Source: a virus. Taken from it: a DNA stretch of 41,139 bases. Below the pieces are notes generated by a model. It made no database searches. It was not told the DNA's origin and worked only from the letters and a program-made list of their open reading frames with translations. The stretch is taken from the IMG/VR virus record IMGVR_UViG_3300033148_004791, positions 1-41,139 of that record. One strand, written 5' to 3'. Made by a program: the position numbers and the translations under genes. This document shows positions 38,410 through 41,139 of this stretch, in pieces. How positions within the stretch are numbered: position 1 is the first letter of the stretch; each line of letters begins with the position of its first letter.

Positions 38410-39118
38410 TTGCTCCCTCCTTTGCTATTTTCATTGCTTTATAACATTCGACAAGGTCATTTATCTCCATATCCTCAAACTCACCCCACATGGCCTTAAT
38501 GTTTTTCTGCAGATCTTCGGGTAAGGTATTGTATAATTCAGCGCACTTTACAGCCCCATCTTTCCTCCTTTTGTCTGCGTCTGTTTCTTGTTCTGGTTGC
38601 TCTTCCCGTAAGGGCAGTGGTTTTTCGTAAGCGACTTCACCGCTCACTATTTCCTCTGGGATGTAAGGGATTCCGCCAAGCTGTTCGGGGAAGCACAGTC
38701 TGAACCCTTGAGCAATGCACACCTTTTTCAGCATAAAATTAGGCATGTCTTTCCAAGCGGACTGCTTTTTATCAAACTCTGCCCTGTCTACTTCCCACTC
38801 AAAAGGTTTGCTCCTGTCTTTCCTGTGGATTATAATCTTGGCAGTATCCTTCCCGTCCATCCAGCATCTCCATCCATCAAGTTGCCCCGTTGCCTCTGCT
38901 CGCTTTAGGTATATCTCATAGCCTACTATAATCTGCCCCGCCTGGTTGCCATACTTGACAAAATGGATTTCTCTTTTAAATGGGTTTAGCCCGTAGCTAT
39001 TGGCTATGTTAAGGAACATATATATTTCTTTTTTGGTCGCAGTTGGACAGAGATATTCCTTAACGTCTTTCTCTGTCAGTGCTGTCCCCTCGTCCTTTTT
39101 TAGTGCCGTTTCTGTCAT
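38393..39118 (-). CDS. bet: RecT/Bet-family ssDNA annealing protein
   Basis: 241 residues from 39118 (GAAAGGAGGTCAGAA upstream; the frame extends to 39139). Bet/RecT hallmarks: LCPTATKKEIYMFLNIANSY, GLNPFKREIHFVKYGNQAGQ, IIVGYEIYLKRAEATGQLDG, WRCWMDGK, AWKDMPNFMLKKVCIAQGFR, FPEQLGGIPYIPEEI. It anneals complementary strands during phage recombination, with the neighbouring exonuclease supplying single strands. Acidic/basic C-terminal extension of unknown role. Confidence 0.92.
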   Translation of the reverse strand: MTETALKKDEGTALTEKDVKEYLCPTATKKEIYMFLNIANSYGLNPFKREIHFVKYGNQAGQIIVGYEIYLKRAEATGQLDGWRCWMDGKDTAKIIIHRKDRSKPFEWEVDRAEFDKKQSAWKDMPNFMLKKVCIAQGFRLCFPEQLGGIPYIPEEIVSGEVAYEKPLPLREEQPEQETDADKRRKDGAVKCAELYNTLPEDLQKNIKAMWGEFEDMEINDLVECYKAMKIAKEGANGETA

Positions 39119-39776
39119 TTCTGACCTCCTTTCTTTCATCTTTTATCATTTTCTTTGTTGTGTAAATACTTAGACAGTCTTCGAAAATGAGCCATTCTTT
39201 GGAAACATTGGTGCACACCTTTTCCTCAAACCCCTCTGATTCATCTCTGCCAATCCGCAGTATCCTGCACCGAGCAATAGTAATATCCTTCGTGTTCTCG
39301 ACTAAATGTTTATAGGCCGCTAGCTGATAGACCATTTCATCATAGATCCCCTTGCCGGTTTTAAAATCTATCAAATCTATGCCACCATTTATTTGTGTGA
39401 CAAGATCTGGCGTGCCGCCATACTCATATTCTTCATCAACAAGCGGGGTTTCAACCATAACTGGCGTATGCGGGTGCTGTTTTTCCCACTCCAAAAATGA
39501 TAGCATCGCATTTTCCATGGCATCAATTTGGTTCTTAGTATAATCTGACAAATCAGGCTCAGCCCCTCTTAAGTGACAAAGTATCATATAGTGTGTGCCC
39601 GTTCCTATATCTGCCTTATCGTCCCTCACCTTCCTATAGTCCTTTCCTTCTGTTCCGAGTTTCCACGCCCAATGAATGAGTGCGGGTTTTGCCAATACGC
39701 CCAGGACGGTGGTTACCCCCGGCACTATAGTACCATCCTTCTTTTTATATCTAATATGTGCCCCGTCTTTTGCCAT
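39060..39776 (-). CDS. PD-(D/E)XK exonuclease partner of RecT (Cas4/RecB-like)
   Basis: 238 residues. N-terminus IRYKKKDGTIVPGVTTVLGV, then GTGTHYMI, Glu109, GGTPDLV with Asp124, IDLIDFKTGKG with Asp137 and Lys139, and YQLAAYKHLVE with Gln151/Tyr155: the RecB/Cas4-like nuclease motif order, as in phage lambda-exonuclease analogues encoded next to recT. It would resect DNA ends to make 3' overhangs. The C-terminal 20 codons overlap the start of RecT (59 nt), in an Arg/Asn-rich tail. Confidence 0.9.
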   Translation of the reverse strand: MAKDGAHIRYKKKDGTIVPGVTTVLGVLAKPALIHWAWKLGTEGKDYRKVRDDKADIGTGTHYMILCHLRGAEPDLSDYTKNQIDAMENAMLSFLEWEKQHPHTPVMVETPLVDEEYEYGGTPDLVTQINGGIDLIDFKTGKGIYDEMVYQLAAYKHLVENTKDITIARCRILRIGRDESEGFEEKVCTNVSKEWLIFEDCLSIYTTKKMIKDERKEVRNDRNGTKKGRGDSTDRERR

Positions 39777-39787
39777 AATCTCACCCC

Positions 39788-39952
39788 CTAAAACAATCTA
39801 ATGAAGCTGAGGATTTTTGTGCATAGAATTATCTGTGCCACAATTACCAGCCCCAGCATGAAGGCCACTACCCAAAAAATAAACCTTTCTCCTACTTCCA
39901 GCTTAAGAAATTTGTTACTTTTACATTTCTGTAGTATTGGTTGGGCTTTCAT
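39788..39952 (-). CDS. Small membrane protein, 54 residues
   Basis: Start at 39952 behind GAGGAGGCAATGGAAA, overlapping the previous gene by 32 nt. A basic N-terminal part (MKAQPILQKCKSNKFLKLEV) precedes a membrane helix FIFWVVAFMLGLVIVAQIIL. A single-span early phage membrane protein; immunity or superinfection exclusion is conceivable, with no direct evidence. Confidence 0.55.
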   Translation of the reverse strand: MKAQPILQKCKSNKFLKLEVGERFIFWVVAFMLGLVIVAQIILCTKILSFIRLF

Positions 39953-40100
39953 TTTCCATTGCCTCCTCTCTGTCTATAAGCTCCTCTACCTCATGGGGTT
40001 CCGGAATATCCCCGTAACATTTTTCATAAAGGGATAAAAACTCTTTGTATAAATCTTTTATTGGTTCCATTGTTCTGCTTAGTTCATCCATGCTTGGCAT
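39921..40100 (-). CDS. Small acidic protein, first gene of the recombination operon
   Basis: 59 residues from 40100 (GAAAGGAGGGTATCTT upstream). MPSMDELSRTMEPIKDLYKE, FLSLYEKCYGDIPEPHEVEE and an acidic end. Mostly helical and negatively charged. Follows the long structured leader; its initiation site AGGGTATCTTATG is identical to that of the leader ORF at 40402. Not recognised. Confidence 0.6.
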   Translation of the reverse strand: MPSMDELSRTMEPIKDLYKEFLSLYEKCYGDIPEPHEVEELIDREEAMENESPTNTTEM

Positions 40101-40305
40101 AAGATACCCTCCTTTCAATTTAGGGGGCTGCGCCAGGGGCTTTTGCTTCGGACGCCCTTCCCCTGGCCGCCTCCCCAGTTAGGGGTACTAACCTGCCTGC
40201 TCATCCTGAGGACAGCCAGCGTTCCCCCGTTTGCGGCACCCCTGATACCAGCTTTAGGTCTGCGCCTAACGCCTCCTCCGAAGAGATCAGTTGCATCGCA
40301 TTTTC

Positions 40306-40411
40306 AAAAAAGGGGCACAGGAATTTTGATGAGGGTATCTCATGTCGCAGATGGACTCTGCTGGATTTTCCTGCGCCCCATTTGTTTTAGTTTTTTACTC
40401 ATAAGATACCC
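40306..40411 (-). promoter_or_regulatory. Attenuator-like three-way junction with T-tract
   Basis: On the minus strand: arm 40379-40368 (GGGGCGCAGGAA) pairs with 40323-40312 (TTCCTGTGCCCC), 12 bp with one G-T, enclosing two hairpins, 40361-40357/40351-40347 and 40343-40339/40333-40329, and followed by TTTTTT (40311-40306). This is a good terminator. Alternatively, the leader-ORF initiation site 40411-40400 (GGGTATCTTATG) can pair over 12 bp (one wobble) with 40344-40333 (CATGAGATACCC), which would break one inner hairpin and sequester the start. The two pairings interlock. Confidence 0.6.
40340..40402 (-). CDS. Leader peptide ORF, 20 residues
   Basis: ATG at 40402 follows AAAGGGTATCTT; the frame reads MSKKLKQMGRRKIQQSPSAT and stops inside the attenuator structure. 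It is basic and has no run of a single amino acid, so ribosome position rather than starvation for one amino acid would be the signal if it is a leader peptide. Confidence 0.45.
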   Translation of the reverse strand: MSKKLKQMGRRKIQQSPSAT

Positions 40412-40432
40412 TTTGTTTGATTGTTGAGTATA

Positions 40433-40461
40433 AGGGTATCACAATATCAAGTACATGTCAA
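40433..40461 (-). promoter_or_regulatory. Minus-strand promoter of the recombination operon
   Basis: TTGACA (40461-40456), 17-bp spacer, TACCCT (40438-40433) preceded by TG at the extended -10 position. The -10 overlaps a GATACCC/GGGTATC motif (40434-40440) repeated inverted at 40405-40411. Transcription would start near 40426. Confidence 0.65.
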
Positions 40462-40462
40462 G

Positions 40463-40480
40463 AGTTTTTTTAAAAAAACT
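40463..40480. promoter_or_regulatory. 18-bp A/T palindrome between divergent promoters
   Basis: AGTTTTTTTAAAAAAACT is a perfect palindrome directly upstream of both -35 boxes (40461 minus, 40499 plus). A- and T-tracts here can act as a shared UP element or bend; a regulator site is also possible. Confidence 0.6.
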
Positions 40481-40498
40481 AATCACGCAAATAAATTC

Positions 40499-40527
40499 TT
40501 GCTATTTGTCCCAATCTGTGATAGCAT
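40499..40527 (+). promoter_or_regulatory. Plus-strand promoter of the octapeptide/replication operon
   Basis: TTGCTA (40499-40504), 17-bp spacer, TAGCAT (40522-40527) with TG one base before the -10, the same extended -10 layout as the divergent promoter. Next genes: leader ORF at 40565 and copy B at 40741. Confidence 0.5.
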
Positions 40528-40564
40528 ATTGTTAATGCTGATAGCAGACGCACGAGGGTTTCTT

Positions 40565-40657
40565 ATGGTAAGTCCCGATAAATTCATAAAATACCTGGTG
40601 GTTACGCCATCACGGATGGCCCGTTTGGGTTTGATTACACTCGTTGGGGGCTGGTGA
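40565..40657 (+). CDS. Possible leader peptide, 30 residues
   Basis: ATG 40565 follows GAGGGTTTCTT at proper distance; the frame reads MVSPDKFIKYLVVTPSRMAR and ends LITLVGGW. The initiation site AGGGTTTCTTATG nearly repeats the AGGGTATCTTATG used on the opposite strand. A perfect 6-bp hairpin (GCCATC 40606-40611, GATGGC 40615-40620) lies inside the frame. May be a real small protein or a regulatory leader. Confidence 0.4.
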   Translation: MVSPDKFIKYLVVTPSRMARLGLITLVGGW

Positions 40658-40722
40658 ATACTGCCAAGCCACAGATAAGGTGTCAATAAAAAACATAATG
40701 GCGTGTATCATAGAAGGGAATC

Positions 40723-40905
40723 AGGGAGGAGGAAGAGATTATGGCTAGAAGAAAAATACTAATTAATACACAAAAAAAACTAGACGCCCTGGAAGAGGTT
40801 CGAGCCGACGAAGAGGTAGTGATTGAAGGCGAGTTGAATTTAACGAAGTGCGTTCCGGTTTTTGGTGTATTGCGAATTATGGGTAGGTTAAATTTTGGTT
40901 TCAAG
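40723..40905 (+). repeat. Direct repeat, ribosome binding site and N-terminal flank of the octapeptide gene (copy B)
   Basis: Partner of 513-695, five transitions apart. After TCAAG at 40901-40905 the two copies diverge: copy B stays in frame into its repeat array. Confidence 0.95.
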
Positions 40906-41139
40906 TGTGACATAGTTGCCCGGGGAAACTCAAGCGTAGAGGCTAGGGAAAATTCACGCGTAGAGGCCTGGGGGAGTTCGAGCGTAGTTGCTTGGGAAAA
41001 TTCACGCGTAGAGGCTTGGGAAAATTCAAGCGTAGAGGCCAGGGGAAATTCACGCGTAGAGGCCTGGGGGAGTTCGAGCGTAGTTGCTTGGAGAAACTCA
41101 CGCGTAGTTGCTTGGGAAAATTCACACATATTTGCCCGG
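40741..41139 (+). CDS. Octapeptide-repeat protein, copy B, N-terminal part (continues at base 1)
   Basis: 133 codons to the end of the window, no stop. Ribosome binding site GGGAGGAGGAAGAGATT. The N-terminal 54 residues (MARRKILINTQKKLDALEEV, then NLTKCVPVFGVLRIMGRLNF) form a small domain, followed from 40903 by nine full octads plus seven residues of a tenth (units such as NSSVEARE, NSRVEAWG, SSSVVAWE, NSHIFAR). The window's first base supplies the third base of the missing codon, so the gene runs on into 2-538. First complete gene of the plus-strand operon. Function unknown; repeats with invariant Ala and alternating small/hydrophobic residues fit a beta-solenoid. Confidence 0.75.
   Translation, partial: MARRKILINTQKKLDALEEVRADEEVVIEGELNLTKCVPVFGVLRIMGRLNFGFKCDIVARGNSSVEARENSRVEAWGSSSVVAWENSRVEAWENSSVEARGNSRVEAWGSSSVVAWRNSRVVAWENSHIFAR

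Larger units (their letters stand above)
40103..40426 (-). ncRNA. Long structured leader of the minus-strand operon
   Basis: About 320 nt between the predicted transcription start (near 40426) and the gene at 40100. The distal half (40103-40305) is C/G-rich compared with the genome and contains a perfect 8-bp stem GCCAGGGG at 40132-40139 with 40160-40167, and 5-bp hairpins at 40178-40192 and 40254-40269. The proximal half contains the attenuator described separately. Only a short unsupported frame (40201-40296, minus) is open here. Read as a regulatory 5' leader; class not recognised. Confidence 0.55.

Noticed and set aside
40201-40296. 31-codon minus-strand frame in the GC-rich leader
   Set aside because: Amino acid sequence looks plausible but no ribosome binding site and it ends within hairpins; not enough to call a gene.
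40143-40427. 94-codon plus-strand frame across the leader
   Set aside because: No ribosome binding site, Pro/Leu-rich translation of a structured region, opposite to the operon direction.
1-41139. tRNA genes, integrase, attachment sites, insertion sequences
   Set aside because: No cloverleaf with a TTCGA-type arm, no tyrosine or serine recombinase motif, and no transposase or terminal inverted repeats were seen.

Overview
The window looks like the nearly complete genome of a tailed phage with a short-tail (podovirus-like) layout, cut out of a circular or circularly permuted molecule. It has TerL, portal, scaffold, major capsid, an adaptor-like protein, a nozzle/hub-like protein and large putative internal virion (ejection) proteins. 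I see no tape measure, tail tube or sheath, and no integrase, recognisable repressor, DNA polymerase, RNA polymerase or tRNA. The host cannot be named from the sequence. AT-rich DNA, strong GGAGG ribosome binding sites and classical Sec-type signal peptides indicate a bacterium. Both ends of the window lie inside the same 24-bp repeat array, and joining end to start restores one open gene except for two missing bases, so a circle of about 41.1 kb is likely.

Layout: (a) 40433-41139 and 1-3762, plus strand: a promoter, a short leader ORF, an octapeptide-repeat protein gene (copy B, across the window ends), a frame-broken second copy (copy A), a few small genes, a DUF1376-like replication protein and a VRR-NUC nuclease. 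(b) 3978-6293, minus strand: small unknown genes sharing a near-identical translation-initiation module; the first of them (5928-6293) is packed with consecutive inverted repeats. (c) 6294-6929: control region with three palindromic operators at 21-bp spacing, a sigma70-like promoter, and a second palindrome with 11-bp direct repeats. (d) 6930-37443, plus strand: packaging, head, adaptor, a fibre cassette in which almost every product starts with a signal peptide or membrane anchor, lysis genes, nozzle/hub, internal virion proteins, and a PurD-like ATP-grasp protein. (e) 37497-40118, minus strand: Dam-type methyltransferase, small proteins including one ending like an SSB tip, RecT/Bet annealase, a PD-(D/E)XK exonuclease and two small genes, behind a long structured leader (40103-40426) that resembles a leader-peptide attenuator.

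The two most unusual systems are these. First, a tandem pair of octapeptide-repeat genes: copy B reads open from start to stop, copy A is cut off from its start by a frameshift and has lost its C-terminal domain, yet keeps nearly identical flanks around its own repeat array. This resembles an expression locus next to a silent donor cassette, in a phage that carries its own annealase and exonuclease. Second, dense RNA/DNA secondary structure in two early regions: the inverted-repeat-filled gene at 5928-6293 and the divergent promoter/leader region at 40306-40527. All functions are read from motifs and gene order; no database search was possible.
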